The notes under the pieces: model-generated
Told to the model about the DNA's origin: nothing
Database searches by the model: none
The model's input: the letters and a program-made list of their open reading frames with translations, nothing else
Source: Streptomyces sp. ICBB 8177
Lineage (GTDB): Bacteria; Actinomycetota; Actinomycetes; Streptomycetales; Streptomycetaceae
DNA length: 64,000 bases
Assembly: GCF_003144095.1 (NCBI RefSeq)
Contig: NZ_NSKH01000004.1
Span: 1-64,000 of the forward strand
Direction of reading: 5' to 3'
Made by a program: the position numbers and the translations under genes
Part shown: positions 6,569 through 15,521 of the stretch, in pieces
Position numbering within the stretch: position 1 is the first letter of the stretch
Layout of the letters: each line of letters begins with the position of its first letter

Positions 6569-9130
6569 TCACCTCTCCTGGCCCGAGTCGCTCCGGGAAC
6601 CGGTGGGCGTCCCGGGGACTTGAACGGTGCTGGTCCGGCCGGGGGCCACCGTGATCGTCCGGTCCGGCAACACCACACGGATGGGGTCGGCGTCCGACGG
6701 CGGAACGGTGATACTCAACTCCCCTGCCCCTACCCGCAGTTGTATCCCCCAGTGGCCGCGGTATCGGAACGAGAAGCTGAACTGCGAGACTTCCGGCACC
6801 GGTACCGGGTCGAGCCACAGGGCGTCCTCCCGCGTCTCCAGACCGGTCAGGCCCCGCTGAACGAGATCGGCGGTCCCGGCCATGGCACCCAGGTGGACCC
6901 CCTCCCCGGTGGTACCGCCCTGGAGGTCGGCGACGTCGCCGGTGAGCGCCTCCTGGCAGTAGGCCCAGGCGTCCGAACGACGGGCTCTGGCCAGCACCCA
7001 GCCGTGGACGAGTTCACTCAACGTCGAGCCGTGGCTGGTGCGGCGCAGGTAGTACTCGACAGTCCTACGCCACGTGGCATCGTCCAGTGGATAGCCCAAC
7101 GAGGCGAACAAGGCGCACAGTTCCGTCGGCGAGAACAGGTACCCCAACATCAGCACGTCCGCCTGTTTGGAGGCACGGTAGCGGTTGCAGGAATCGCCTT
7201 CCTCCTCCAGGATTCGGTCCAGCCTGCGAATGTCCCCGCACCGTGCCCGGTAGCCCTCCCAGTCCAACTCGGCGAGGTCCCCGTACCCGTCGAACTGGCT
7301 GATGACTCCCTCGTGGAAGGGCACCCGCAGGCCGCGCGAGACGTCCTGCCAGCGCTCCAGTTCCCCGGTCTCCAGCGCCATGCGTTCGAACAGTTCGTCG
7401 CGCCGGTGGGCGGGCAGCGCGCGAGCCAGGTCGAGGGCTCGGCCCAGCACCCAGGCGGCCAGGACGTTGGTGTAGGAGTTGTCGTTGAGTCCGGGCCGAT
7501 CCGCGTCCGGGTAGGCGTCGTGGTATTCGTCCGGTCCCATGACCCCGCGCACGCGGTATCGCCCGTGCGCGGGATCGAACGTCGCGAACTCGCCCCAGAA
7601 GCGGGCGACTTGCAGGACGATTTCGGCGCCACGGGTGAACAGGAAGTCGGCGTCCCCGGTGGCCTGGCAGTACTGCCAGACGTTGTAGACCACCGCCGAG
7701 CCCACGTGGTGCTGGAGGCGGGAGTGGTCAGGGAGCCAGCGCCCGGAACGCGGGTTGAGGTGCAGCGTCTGAGACTCCTCACGGCCGTCGCTGCCACTCT
7801 GCCACGGATACATCGCGCCGATGTGCCCGGCTTCCCTCGCGGCCTCGCACGCCCGGGGCAGCCTGCGGTGACGATAGTTCAGCAGAGCGCGCGAAACCTG
7901 GGGAAAGCGTAGGTTCATCGACGGCAGTACGAACAGCTCGTCCCAGAACACGTGGCCCCGGTACGCCTCTCCGTGCAGGCCGCGAGCCGGTACCCCCACG
8001 TCCAGTTCCGCCGTGTGAGGCGAGAGGGTCTGCAGGACGTGGAAGAGATGCAGACGCAGGATCGTGCCCGCCTCCCCGGGCACCCGTAGGTCGCCGCGTT
8101 GCCACAAGTGACCCCAAGCGGTGCGGTGTTCGGCGCGAAGACGGTCGAACCGCGGCGCCCTGCGGACCCGCCCGAGGGCGGCGTGCAGCGGCTCGGCGAT
8201 CGCGCGGTCACGTGAGGTGTGCAGGGCTATGGTCTTGTCCATCACCGTCGTGGCCCCGTCGTCGAGACGCACGGTGAGGGACTGCGCAGCTCTGGTGTCC
8301 GTCAGTTGAGGGACCGCGCGCGCCGGCCGGCCGCGGGAGACAACCAGCCGGGCAGCGACCGCGATCCGGACACCCGACGCCCGGGTGCGGCACGTCAGCC
8401 AGACGAGACCGCCAGCTCCGGTTCCGGTGCGGTGTCCCGTCAGGTGGTCGCCTCGCAGGTCCCGGTAGCGCTCCACACCCGCGTTGCGGACGTCGCCGTC
8501 GATCGCTCCCTCGATCTCCAGCTCGCCTGACCACCCGTCAGGGGTGAAGTATGTCCGCAGCGCGGCCAGATGGGGGTCGCCCATGTGCACCAGCCGCACC
8601 TGGACGACGCGCAGCGACCGCCCGGGGCCGAGGCCGATCCGCATCCGGCGGGTCAACGTGCCCGCGTGCAGGTGGAGGATCTGCCGGTACGACAGGAGCG
8701 AGCCGTCGTCCGGGGAGAACCACTCGGTGTCAGGAGCGACCACGCGGAAGCGCAACGGCAGCCAGTTCGGCAGGTTGACCATGTCCTCGTTCTCCACCTG
8801 TCGTCCGGCGACGTCCGACAGCAGGCGGTCGTAGCACCCGGCCACGTAGGTTCCGGGGTAGTGCACCGCGTCGGCGGCTGTCTCGGGGGCGGCGCCCCGG
8901 GTAGCGAGGTAGCCGTTGCCGAGCGCGCACAACGATTCGCGCAGCTTCTCCCGCGCCGGGTCGTACCCCTCGTAGCACCAGGTCCACCGGTCCGCTCCGT
9001 CGGCCGTGGCACCCGCCCGGCTCATGTCCGCCCCACTGGCACGGCCATCGGACAAGCGGGCCTCACGGTCGAACGGCTCGCCCCGGGCATGGTCACCACC
9101 GCTTCCGGCGCTCGCGACTGTCCTGGTCAT
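6569..9130 (-). CDS. Glycoside hydrolase family 65 disaccharide phosphorylase
   Basis: This 853-residue protein is of the maltose/trehalose/kojibiose phosphorylase family, which splits an alpha-glucosidic disaccharide with phosphate to give beta-glucose 1-phosphate and glucose. It has the family start WTWCYEGYDPAREKL and ALGNGYLATRGAAPE, an N-terminal beta-sandwich, and an (alpha/alpha)6 barrel with the acid Glu in VMGPDEYHD (about residue 535). Phosphate-site motifs are YRASKQADVLML and RRTSHGSTLSELVHG, and a small C-terminal beta domain follows. The exact disaccharide cannot be told from sequence. The start is uncertain: ATG 9130 or ATG 9025, where family similarity begins shortly after. 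It is divergent from the ABC exporter, and DevR-like boxes lie between them. Confidence 0.9.
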   Translation of the reverse strand: MTRTVASAGSGGDHARGEPFDREARLSDGRASGADMSRAGATADGADRWTWCYEGYDPAREKLRESLCALGNGYLATRGAAPETAADAVHYPGTYVAGCYDRLLSDVAGRQVENEDMVNLPNWLPLRFRVVAPDTEWFSPDDGSLLSYRQILHLHAGTLTRRMRIGLGPGRSLRVVQVRLVHMGDPHLAALRTYFTPDGWSGELEIEGAIDGDVRNAGVERYRDLRGDHLTGHRTGTGAGGLVWLTCRTRASGVRIAVAARLVVSRGRPARAVPQLTDTRAAQSLTVRLDDGATTVMDKTIALHTSRDRAIAEPLHAALGRVRRAPRFDRLRAEHRTAWGHLWQRGDLRVPGEAGTILRLHLFHVLQTLSPHTAELDVGVPARGLHGEAYRGHVFWDELFVLPSMNLRFPQVSRALLNYRHRRLPRACEAAREAGHIGAMYPWQSGSDGREESQTLHLNPRSGRWLPDHSRLQHHVGSAVVYNVWQYCQATGDADFLFTRGAEIVLQVARFWGEFATFDPAHGRYRVRGVMGPDEYHDAYPDADRPGLNDNSYTNVLAAWVLGRALDLARALPAHRRDELFERMALETGELERWQDVSRGLRVPFHEGVISQFDGYGDLAELDWEGYRARCGDIRRLDRILEEEGDSCNRYRASKQADVLMLGYLFSPTELCALFASLGYPLDDATWRRTVEYYLRRTSHGSTLSELVHGWVLARARRSDAWAYCQEALTGDVADLQGGTTGEGVHLGAMAGTADLVQRGLTGLETREDALWLDPVPVPEVSQFSFSFRYRGHWGIQLRVGAGELSITVPPSDADPIRVVLPDRTITVAPGRTSTVQVPGTPTGSRSDSGQER

Positions 9131-9206
9131 CCGGCGTGATACATGCGTCTCCCTCCAACCTGCCGTACCTGGGCGGTCCGCGACAGGGACGGACGAGCCC
9201 GCGACC

Positions 9207-9222
9207 AGGGACCTTCGGACCT
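9207..9222. promoter_or_regulatory. DevR/OsdR-like palindrome, GH65/ABC exporter divergent region
   Basis: AGGGACCTTCGGACCT keeps both half-site cores, with GGGAC as in the mycobacterial DosR box. It sits between the divergent GH65 and ABC genes. Confidence 0.4.
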
Positions 9223-9260
9223 GCCGCCGGGACGGCCCCCGGGGCGTACGGGCACCGCAC

Positions 9261-9276
9261 GAGGCTGATCGGCCCT
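9261..9276. promoter_or_regulatory. Degenerate DevR/OsdR-like box upstream of the ABC exporter
   Basis: GAGGCTGATCGGCCCT has a perfect right half (CGGCCCT) and a degenerate left half. It ends 65 bases before the ATG at 9341. Confidence 0.35.
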
Positions 9277-9340
9277 GTCCTCCGCCCCGCGGGACGCGGT
9301 CGACTGGCACCGACGCCGCCGACCGGAAAGGTGGCATTTC

Positions 9341-10339
9341 ATGCCGACGACGGCCATCGCCGTGACCGGCCTCACCAAGCGTTTCCGCACCGTGGACGCC
9401 CTTCGCGGGATCGACTTCGACGTGCCTGCAGGCACGATCTTCGGGCTTCTGGGCCCCAACGGCGCCGGAAAGACCACCGCGATCCGTGTTCTGACGACGA
9501 TCGCCAGGCCGTCCTCCGGACACGTCGAGGTGCTCGGGCGGGACGTCGTCAGCCAGGCCGCCGAGGTGCGGCACTCCATCGGTCTGGCCGGCCAGTACGC
9601 GGCGGTGGACCCCAACCTGACCGGGCGCGAGAACCTGCGTCTGATCGGCCGGTTGAACCATCTGGCGAGGCCGCTGATCCGCGGTCGCGCCGACGGGCTG
9701 CTGGAGCGGTTCGACCTCGACGCGGCGGCCGACCGGCCGGTGCGGGCCTACTCCGGCGGGATGCGACGGCGTCTGGACGTGGCCGCCGCACTGGTCGGCG
9801 AGCCTCCCGTGCTCCTGCTCGACGAGCCGACCACCGGACTCGACCCGGCCAGCCGCAACGCGTTGTGGGACCAGCTGCGTCAGCTCGTGCGGGAAGGCAC
9901 CACGGTCCTGCTCACCACCCAGTACCTGGACGAGGCGGACCGGCTGGCCGACCGGATCGCCGTACTCGACCGGGGTCTGATCATCGCCGACGACACCCCC
10001 GAGGCGCTCAAGGCGAGCCTCGGCGACACGGTGGTCGAGCTGGACATGGGCGACGCCGACCGCGCCGAGCGGGCGGTCCGCCTCCTGCACGGGCTGGCCG
10101 ACCACGCGGCGCGGCAGGACGACTCGGTGGTACGGCTGCGTACCCACGACGGGTCCGACCTGCTGCTGCGGGCCCTGCGCGAACTCGACCGCGGCACTGC
10201 CGCGCCGCTGCGGATCAGGGTCCGCGAACCCAGTCTCGACGACGTCTTCCTCGCCCTGACCGGCAGTCCTGCCGACGCCCCCGACGACGGCGCTCCCCCG
10301 GGGGCCGACCCGCCCGGGGACGCGGGCGGTGAAGCGTGA
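9341..10339 (+). CDS. ABC exporter ATP-binding protein, DrrA type
   Basis: This 332-residue ATPase energises a two-gene ABC-2 exporter. It shows Walker A GLLGPNGAGKTTAIR (residues 37-51), the Q-loop region near AGQYAAVD, the signature YSGGMRRRLDVAAAL (about 133-147), Walker B PVLLLDEPTTGLDP, and an H-loop replaced by Gln in LLTTQYLDEADRLADR. That Gln is typical of DrrA-like daunorubicin-resistance ATPases. The C-terminal 80 residues form the DrrA-type regulatory domain, ending in EPSLDDVFLALTG. The start ATG follows GGAAAGGTGG. It overlaps the permease gene by four bases. The substrate is unknown. Confidence 0.92.
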   Translation: MPTTAIAVTGLTKRFRTVDALRGIDFDVPAGTIFGLLGPNGAGKTTAIRVLTTIARPSSGHVEVLGRDVVSQAAEVRHSIGLAGQYAAVDPNLTGRENLRLIGRLNHLARPLIRGRADGLLERFDLDAAADRPVRAYSGGMRRRLDVAAALVGEPPVLLLDEPTTGLDPASRNALWDQLRQLVREGTTVLLTTQYLDEADRLADRIAVLDRGLIIADDTPEALKASLGDTVVELDMGDADRAERAVRLLHGLADHAARQDDSVVRLRTHDGSDLLLRALRELDRGTAAPLRIRVREPSLDDVFLALTGSPADAPDDGAPPGADPPGDAGGEA

Positions 10340-11121
10340 ACGCGTTCGTCCGCGGCGGGGCGGACTCCGTGCGCGACGGACTGGCCGTCGCGCACCGCAA
10401 CATGATCGCCCTGCGCCGGGTGCCCAGACTCCTGGTGTTCTCCACCATCCAGCCGATCGTCTTCGTGCTGATGTTCCGCTATGTCTTCGGCGGCGTCGTC
10501 ACCCGGTCGGTCACCGGCCTGCCTTATGTCGACTTCCTCATGCCAGGGGTCTTCGTGCAGACCGCCGTCTTCGGCGCCATGAACACCGCGATCGGACTCG
10601 CGACCGACCTGCAAACAGGCCTCATGGAACGCTTCCGCTCACTTCCCATGGCGCGTTCCGCCGTGCTCTCCGGCCGGACTCTGGCGGACCTCGCACGCAA
10701 CGTGCTCGTCGTGGCCCTGATGACCGCGGTGGGATTCGCCGTGGGATTCCGCGTTCACACCTCCCTGGTCTCGTTCCTGGCCGGGGCCTGCCTGGTACTC
10801 GCCTTCGGGTTCGCCATGTCGTGGATCTTCGCCACCCTGGGGCTCGCGGTCGGGGACCCCGAGACGGCCCAGGCGGCGGCCTTCCCCGTCCTCGCGCCGC
10901 TGGTCTTCGCCTCCGCCGCGTTCATCCCCGTCTCCACCATGCCCGGCTGGCTCCAGGCATTCGCCGACCATCAGCCCGTATCAGCCTCGGCGAACGCCGT
11001 ACGAGCCCTCATGACCGGTGGCCCCACCGCTTCGTTCGTGTGGCAGGCGCTCGCCTGGGACATCGGCATCATCGCGGCCTTCGCACCCCTGGGCATCTGG
11101 TTCTACCGGCGGGCGGACTAG
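10336..11121 (+). CDS. ABC-2 type permease, DrrB type
   Basis: This 261-residue integral membrane protein is the partner of the preceding ATPase. It starts at a GTG overlapping the upstream stop (GTGA) and has about six membrane segments, including VPRLLVFSTIQPIVFVLMF and AFGFAMSWIFATLGLAVG. The ABC-2 loop motif GLMERFRSLPMARSAVLSGR (about residues 94-113) and the late motif QPVSASANAVRALMTGG are typical of DrrB and of drug or lipid exporters. The gene stops directly before a transposase remnant. Confidence 0.92.
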   Translation: MNAFVRGGADSVRDGLAVAHRNMIALRRVPRLLVFSTIQPIVFVLMFRYVFGGVVTRSVTGLPYVDFLMPGVFVQTAVFGAMNTAIGLATDLQTGLMERFRSLPMARSAVLSGRTLADLARNVLVVALMTAVGFAVGFRVHTSLVSFLAGACLVLAFGFAMSWIFATLGLAVGDPETAQAAAFPVLAPLVFASAAFIPVSTMPGWLQAFADHQPVSASANAVRALMTGGPTASFVWQALAWDIGIIAAFAPLGIWFYRRAD

Positions 11122-11353
11122 GGCGTGTCCGACGGGTCGGTGACGGTCTCATCAGCGGATCGTGCGACTGGTAGGGGGCAGGGTGATCTGTTTGCTCGTG
11201 ACTGGGCTCGACTGGAGCCGCACTTCCCGCAGAACACGGGGCGGGGGCGGGCGTTGGAAGAATCACCGCACTGTCGATTCCCGAGCGAGATGGGCCCTTG
11301 CTGCGAGAGACGCCGCGCTGAGCGTCACTGCCCGGCCCACGCCCTCGCAGTAG
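11122..11353 (+). pseudogene. IS5-type transposase N-terminal remnant
   Basis: Two frames combine to a DUF4096-like start: DWARLEPHFPQNTGR (from 11125), then GGGGRWKNHRTV (frame of 11162). An intact transposase would continue 'DAIAWRYRTGTPWRDLP', but the frame degenerates and stops at 11353. The sequence GGGCGTGTCC directly after the permease stop could be the left end of the element. The rest of the IS is missing. Confidence 0.55.
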
Positions 11354-11547
11354 CGGGGGCGTGGGCAGCGACCGATTCCATGGACAAGCGCTCGTACCCG
11401 AGCTTCGTCAGGAGACGGAGTGCCGCGTCGAGAATGGCGACGTCACGGCCGGCGTCGCGCGGGCGGCCCATGCCCGGGGCCCGGCCGAAGATGCGCTTCG
11501 TGCGCGGTCCGACTTACTCATCGAAGGGTCGCGATGCGACATCGCAC

Positions 11548-11563
11548 AGGGCCGTCCGGCCCC
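11548..11563. promoter_or_regulatory. DevR/OsdR-like palindrome upstream of the Rv1733c-like gene
   Basis: AGGGCCGTCCGGCCCC matches the consensus at 15 of 16 positions and is identical to the box at 15333-15348. It lies about 155 bases before the ATG at 11720. Confidence 0.6.
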
Positions 11564-11590
11564 TCCCCCGCGAACGGTCGGCCCCCGGCA

Positions 11591-11606
11591 CAGGCTCCTC
11601 GGCCCT
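11591..11606. promoter_or_regulatory. Second, degenerate palindrome upstream of the Rv1733c-like gene
   Basis: CAGGCTCCTCGGCCCT keeps a full right half-site and sits inside a larger GCACAGG/CCTGTGC inverted repeat, 28 bases after the first box. Paired sites are common for DosR-type regulators. Confidence 0.35.
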
Positions 11607-11719
11607 GTGCGGAGCGGGATGGACAGGCAAAAGTGGGTTGCCAGACGAAGGCAAGAGTGGGTTGCTGGAGGCCCGCAGCACGGTCTTCCCGAGCGACCAG
11701 CAGTCGGCCAGAGGGTGCC

Positions 11720-12316
11720 ATGTCGAACCGGGAGCAGCACCACACACCGCCTGCGAGCGGGACGCGGATCCTGCGGCGCGGCACCGACCGTACCGAGACA
11801 TGGATCGGCTGGCTGCTCATCGTTCTGACGTTTCTCGGCACACCCTCTGCCGCGCTCGGCACCCACGCCTACGTCAGCCGCTCCTCACTGCGGGTCGTTC
11901 ACAGCGAGCAGCTCACCCGCCGCCCGGCGACCGCCCGGCTGCTGCGCGACACCCCACCGGTCACGGGGACGACCGCGACGAACCTGGTCGACGCCCCGGT
12001 CCGCATCGACCGGCCGGGCCGGGCTCCCTACGACACGAACGCGCCCTTCCCGGCCGACGAGCACGCAGGCACCACGACGCGGGTGTGGGTCGACGTCCGC
12101 ACCGGGCACACCGTGCCCCCTCCGCTGACGCAGGCCCAGGCGGACCGGGGCGCAGCGATGGCGGCGGCGCTCGCCGGACTGTCGGTCCCGTTCTGCTCGC
12201 TGGTGGCATGGACAAGCGCCCGGTGGCTCCTGGACGACCGGCGGTACAAGCAGTGGGACGCCGAGTGGGAGGCCTTCGAACCGCGGTGGAGCCGGAAGTT
12301 CGGGCACCGCGACTAG
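11720..12316 (+). CDS. Rv1733c-family membrane protein
   Basis: This 198-residue protein has two membrane segments: WIGWLLIVLTFLGTPSAALG (about 34-53) and MAAALAGLSVPFCSLVAW (about 152-169). Between them is an extracytoplasmic region with APYDTNAPFPADEHAGTTTRVWVD. The short C-terminal tail RYKQWDAEWEAFEPRWSRKF is typical of Rv1733c homologues. In Mycobacterium tuberculosis, Rv1733c belongs to the DosR dormancy regulon, which fits the two palindromes upstream. The biochemical role is unknown. The ATG at 11720 follows GAGGG. Confidence 0.8.
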   Translation: MSNREQHHTPPASGTRILRRGTDRTETWIGWLLIVLTFLGTPSAALGTHAYVSRSSLRVVHSEQLTRRPATARLLRDTPPVTGTTATNLVDAPVRIDRPGRAPYDTNAPFPADEHAGTTTRVWVDVRTGHTVPPPLTQAQADRGAAMAAALAGLSVPFCSLVAWTSARWLLDDRRYKQWDAEWEAFEPRWSRKFGHRD

Positions 12317-12322
12317 GAACGG

Positions 12323-13178
12323 ATGAGCTCGGTGGGCCACCATTCACCAACGACACCGCCGCGGACCGTGCGACCGGCCGAATCTTTCTCCGCACAGGTC
12401 CAGTCGTTCACCGAGGCGTCGCCCGAGGAGCCACCCGATCTCCTGCTGCGCCATCTGCACACCGCTCCTCGGGGCCTGTCCTCCCGCCAGGCGGCCGGCG
12501 CCTGACCCAGTACGGCCCCAACGCGAGGTCGTGCCGTTCCTCGTCTTCGCGCTCAGTGGAGGTGCGGTGCCCCTGCCTTTGACCGTCCCCCAGCTCCTCG
12601 CCTTCGACGTCGGCACCGAGACCCCGCCGTCCCTCGCCCTCAGTCGCGAGCCCATCGAACCGGGAACGATGACTCAGCCGCCCCGCCCTCACGACGAACC
12701 CGTCATCCGGGGCCCCATGCTGCTACGCGCCTGGCTCCTCCTCGGGCTCATCGTCACCGCCCTGCAGATGGCGGGCTTCTTCTATGTACTCACCCGCGCC
12801 GGCTGGCACCCCGGCGCCGCGGTGGGCACCGGGCACCCGCTCCATCACGCCTACCGGCAGGCGACCACGATGTCGTTCCTCGGCATGATCGCCGGTCAGG
12901 TCGGCACCGCGTTCGCCGTGCGCACCAGCCGGGCCCCGCTCCGGTCGGTCGGCGTCCTGAGCAACCGCCACCTGCTGTGGGGTATCGCCGCTGAGCTGCT
13001 GCTTGCCGCAGTCTTCGTCTACGTTCCGGCGATGCACTCCGTGCTGGGAACGGCGGACGTTCCCGGCAGCGATCTGTTGTGGCTGATCCCGTTCCCGTTC
13101 GTCGTCTGGGGAGCGGACGAGCTCCGCCGGTGGCTGGTGAGGCAGCACACCGGGGACAGGTGGCAGGCGGCAGGCTGA
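12323..13178 (+). pseudogene. P-type cation ATPase with catalytic core deleted
   Basis: The start (12323-12505) encodes an N-terminal P-type ATPase segment, SPEEPPDLLLRHLHTAPRGL. After a frameshift it continues RRLTQYGPNA, the usual N-terminal 'YGPN' motif. The frame from GTG 12531 then jumps to the C-terminal membrane domain (VPFLVFALSGG, LLAFDVGTETPPSLALSREP) with four or so helices to 13178. The actuator, phosphorylation (DKTGT) and nucleotide-binding domains, some 500 residues, are absent. The 215-residue C-terminal frame could still be translated but would not transport. Loss by internal deletion is the simplest reading. Confidence 0.8.
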
Positions 13179-13188
13179 GGGGGCATCT

Positions 13189-14070
13189 TCAGCGCTGCGG
13201 CGATGTCTGCGGCGGCACCACGACGAGAGGGCACAGGGCGCGGTGGGCCAGGGTCCTGCTGGTCGAGCCGACGACCATGCCGCGGAAGCCGCCCCGTCCC
13301 CGGGAGCCGACGACGAGGAGCTGGGCGTCCTGCGCCGCGCGGGCGAGTGTGAGCGCCGGGCTCCCGTAGAGCACGTCCTGCCGCACGCGGACCTCCGGAT
13401 ACTTCTCCCGCCATCCGGCCAGCGCCTCGGACAGTTCGGCCTGGGACTCGTCGGCGATCCTCAAGTAGTCGGCCGTTCGCGGGCGCCGGACCTCCAGCGC
13501 CACCAGCTCCGTCTCGCGCAACGCGGCCTCCTCGTAGCCGTAGGCGACCGCGTCCTGCGACACCGCCGATCCGTCCACGCCCACCACCACGGGGCCCGTC
13601 TCCCAGTCGTCCAGCGGCATGCCGAAGGTCAGGGCAACGGGGCAGGGCGGGTGACCCACCAGCGAGGTGCCCAGCCCGCCGAAGGTGAAGACGCCCTCGA
13701 TCTCGGGTTCGTGGCGCGCGCCCAGGACCAGCAGCCCCGCCTGGTCGCCCTGGTCCCGCAGTATGCGCACCGCACGGCCTTCGGCCAGCAGGACGTCGAC
13801 CTCGATGCCCGGGTGCCGTTCCTCGGCCGCGAGCCGCCCCATTTCCAGGAGGGTCTGCCCCTCCGCCCGAAAGTGCCGGCTCCACACGTGATGCGGATGC
13901 TCCTGTCCGGCCGTGGGGGGAACGTTCCCGGGCCATTCCTGCGCGTGCACCAGGCGCAGCGGCAGTTGCCGGCGCGCGGCCTCGTCGGCCGCCCACATCA
14001 CGGCGCGGCGGCTCACCCGGGTGCGTGTCGCACCGACCACTACGGGCCGGCGCCGGTCGTACGTGGTCAT
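13189..14070 (-). CDS. Universal stress protein, two USP domains
   Basis: This 293-residue protein has domain 1 from VVVGATRTRVSRRAV to about residue 140, where the nucleotide loop is atypical (VLGARHEPEIEGVF). Domain 2 runs from VVVGVDGSAVSQDA to VVGSRGRGGFRGMVVGSTS, a canonical G-2x-G-9x-G(S) loop. The protein may thus bind ATP in one domain only. ATG 14070 is preferred because GGAAG lies eight bases before it; GTG 14076 is two codons upstream. It is the last gene of the minus-strand unit CBS-BON, CBS, USP whose promoter region holds the box at 15333. Its C-terminus resembles the USP remnant at 26236. Confidence 0.9.
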   Translation of the reverse strand: MTTYDRRRPVVVGATRTRVSRRAVMWAADEAARRQLPLRLVHAQEWPGNVPPTAGQEHPHHVWSRHFRAEGQTLLEMGRLAAEERHPGIEVDVLLAEGRAVRILRDQGDQAGLLVLGARHEPEIEGVFTFGGLGTSLVGHPPCPVALTFGMPLDDWETGPVVVGVDGSAVSQDAVAYGYEEAALRETELVALEVRRPRTADYLRIADESQAELSEALAGWREKYPEVRVRQDVLYGSPALTLARAAQDAQLLVVGSRGRGGFRGMVVGSTSRTLAHRALCPLVVVPPQTSPQR

Positions 14071-14095
14071 GTTCACCGCTTCCAGACTGGTCGAT

Positions 14096-14527
14096 TCAGT
14101 GGTCGGCGGACGTGCGGCGGTCCCGGGCGGCCTCCACGACCTCGGCCATGTCCGTCAGGCCTCGGTCGGCGTAGTGGAAAAGGTCGTCGAGGGAGAGAAC
14201 ACCCACGAGGCGGCCCTCGCTCACCACGGGAAGGCGCCGCGCCCGGACACACCGCATGCGGTACAGCGCCTCCGTCATCTCGCTGTGGACCTCCACGGTC
14301 ACCGGGTCCTGGGACATCACGAGTTCCACCCGGCTCTCCCCCGGCAGGCGGCACGCCAATACCCGCGTGACGAGATCGCGAGCCGTGAGGGTGCCGAGGA
14401 CCGCCCCGTCACGCACGACCGGCAGGAATCCCACCTTGGCCTCCGTCATCCGGCGTGCCGCTTCCTCGACGGTCGCCTCGGGAACGACGCCGACCGCGGG
14501 CGTGCTCATCGCGTGCTCGACCCGCAC
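14096..14527 (-). CDS. CBS-pair protein
   Basis: This 143-residue stand-alone CBS pair reads VRVEHAMSTPAVGVVPEATV, KVGFLPVVRDGAVLGTLTARDLV, and the second copy RRLPVVSEGRLVGVLSLDDLF. The pair forms a Bateman module that binds adenosine nucleotides. The start is the GTG at 14527, which has GGAGG eight bases upstream. Longer frames to 14674 run into the upstream gene. It is the middle gene of a three-gene unit, with 26 bases to the USP gene and 61 from the CBS-BON gene. Confidence 0.85.
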   Translation of the reverse strand: MRVEHAMSTPAVGVVPEATVEEAARRMTEAKVGFLPVVRDGAVLGTLTARDLVTRVLACRLPGESRVELVMSQDPVTVEVHSEMTEALYRMRCVRARRLPVVSEGRLVGVLSLDDLFHYADRGLTDMAEVVEAARDRRTSADH

Positions 14528-14588
14528 TTCGACCGCCTCCGTAACCAGATTCCACCGAACGGGAGTTGGCGTCCCACACTGAGGGATC

Positions 14589-15272
14589 TCAGCGAGGCAT
14601 CCGGAAAGCGGGCCGGGTATGCGTGTCATCCACCTCGTACCCCAGCTGGTCGATGACGTCGACCACCCCGTCAACCGCCTGTGTGAGGTGGACGGCGACC
14701 GGGATGGCGCTGCGCTGTTCCAGGGTTCCCTTCAGCACCACGATGCCGTCGTGCACGTCTATCTCGAAGCGCTCGGGATCCGCCCACAGCACGCGCATGA
14801 ACACCTCCCGCTGGACCTCCTCCCGAATCTCCGAGTCGGACCGCAGATAGCGGCGCAACAGGTCCCTCCTCGCGACGATCCCGACCAGCGCACCGTGGTC
14901 GTCCACCACGGGAGCGGCTTTGAGTTCGCGTCCGAGCAGCGTCCGAGCAGCGGCGGCGATGCTGTCATCGTCGCGCACGGTCACGGCGGGAGCGCTCATC
15001 ACTCCCTGAGCACTGAGCCGCTTCGCCCTCTCGCGCGCCCGCCTCGCCGCGGAACCGCCGTGGCGCAGCAGCCCGCGCGGCCGGGCTCCTGGTGTCTCCC
15101 CGAGGATGTCGGCCTCGGAGACCACCCCCACGAGCTGCCCTTCGTCGTCCAGAACGGGCAGCGAGCTGACGCCTCGCTCGTCCAGAACGCGTACGACTTC
15201 CTTGTAGGGCGTCCGGACGCGCACCGCGGCGACATCCTTCGTCATGACGTCTCGCACCTTCGTACCGGTCAC
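14589..15272 (-). CDS. CBS-pair and BON domain protein
   Basis: This 227-residue protein has CBS1 at about residues 5-57 (SLPVLDDEGQLVGVVSEADIL), an Arg-rich linker (GSAARRARERAKRL), CBS2 at about 88-140 (APVVDDHGALVGIVARRDLL), and a BON domain at 155-218 (FEIDVHDGIVVLKGTL). The GTG at 15272 follows GGGAGG. It is the first gene of a unit with the CBS and USP genes below it. The palindrome at 15333-15348 ends 61 bases upstream of the start. Confidence 0.88.
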   Translation of the reverse strand: MTGTKVRDVMTKDVAAVRVRTPYKEVVRVLDERGVSSLPVLDDEGQLVGVVSEADILGETPGARPRGLLRHGGSAARRARERAKRLSAQGVMSAPAVTVRDDDSIAAAARTLLGRELKAAPVVDDHGALVGIVARRDLLRRYLRSDSEIREEVQREVFMRVLWADPERFEIDVHDGIVVLKGTLEQRSAIPVAVHLTQAVDGVVDVIDQLGYEVDDTHTRPAFRMPR

Positions 15273-15332
15273 GGCAACCTCCCGGATGGTGTCCGTCGCT
15301 CAGCACGCTAGGCACTGACCAACGCCCCGGAC

Positions 15333-15348
15333 AGGGCCGTCCGGCCCC
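15333..15348. promoter_or_regulatory. DevR/OsdR-like palindrome between CBS-BON and DUF1876 genes
   Basis: AGGGCCGTCCGGCCCC, the same 16-mer as at 11548-11563. It is placed to serve the minus-strand CBS-BON/CBS/USP unit and possibly the divergent DUF1876 gene. Confidence 0.65.
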
Positions 15349-15521
15349 TGCCGGGTACCTTCCCAGGGAGCGATCCTGGGACCAGTCGCACCGGCGCGGA
15401 CGCGCGAACAAGACGGGCCACCGAGTCGGAAGAGCATCACGACTCGACCACCCGTGCGGCGCGTGATGTCGTTTGCGCGCTCCCCGCAGGGCGGTACGGC
15501 AGCACGGAAGGACCGAATCCC

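Larger units (their letters stand above)
11354..11719. other. Intergenic region carrying two regulatory palindromes
   Basis: No gene is recognised. The region contains the box at 11548-11563, a weaker one at 11591-11606, and a possible direct repeat around 11630-11670 (two copies of AGTGGGTTGC, starting at 11631 and 11655). It acts as the promoter region of the Rv1733c-like gene. Confidence 0.5.

Noticed and set aside
9185-9200. AGGGACGGACGAGCCC as another DevR-like box
   Set aside because: The left half fits but the right half is shifted by one base. Not counted with the other sites.
9131-10147. N-terminal extension of the GH65 frame to 10147
   Set aside because: It is antisense to the ABC ATP-binding gene and shows no family similarity. 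GH65 similarity begins after 9025.
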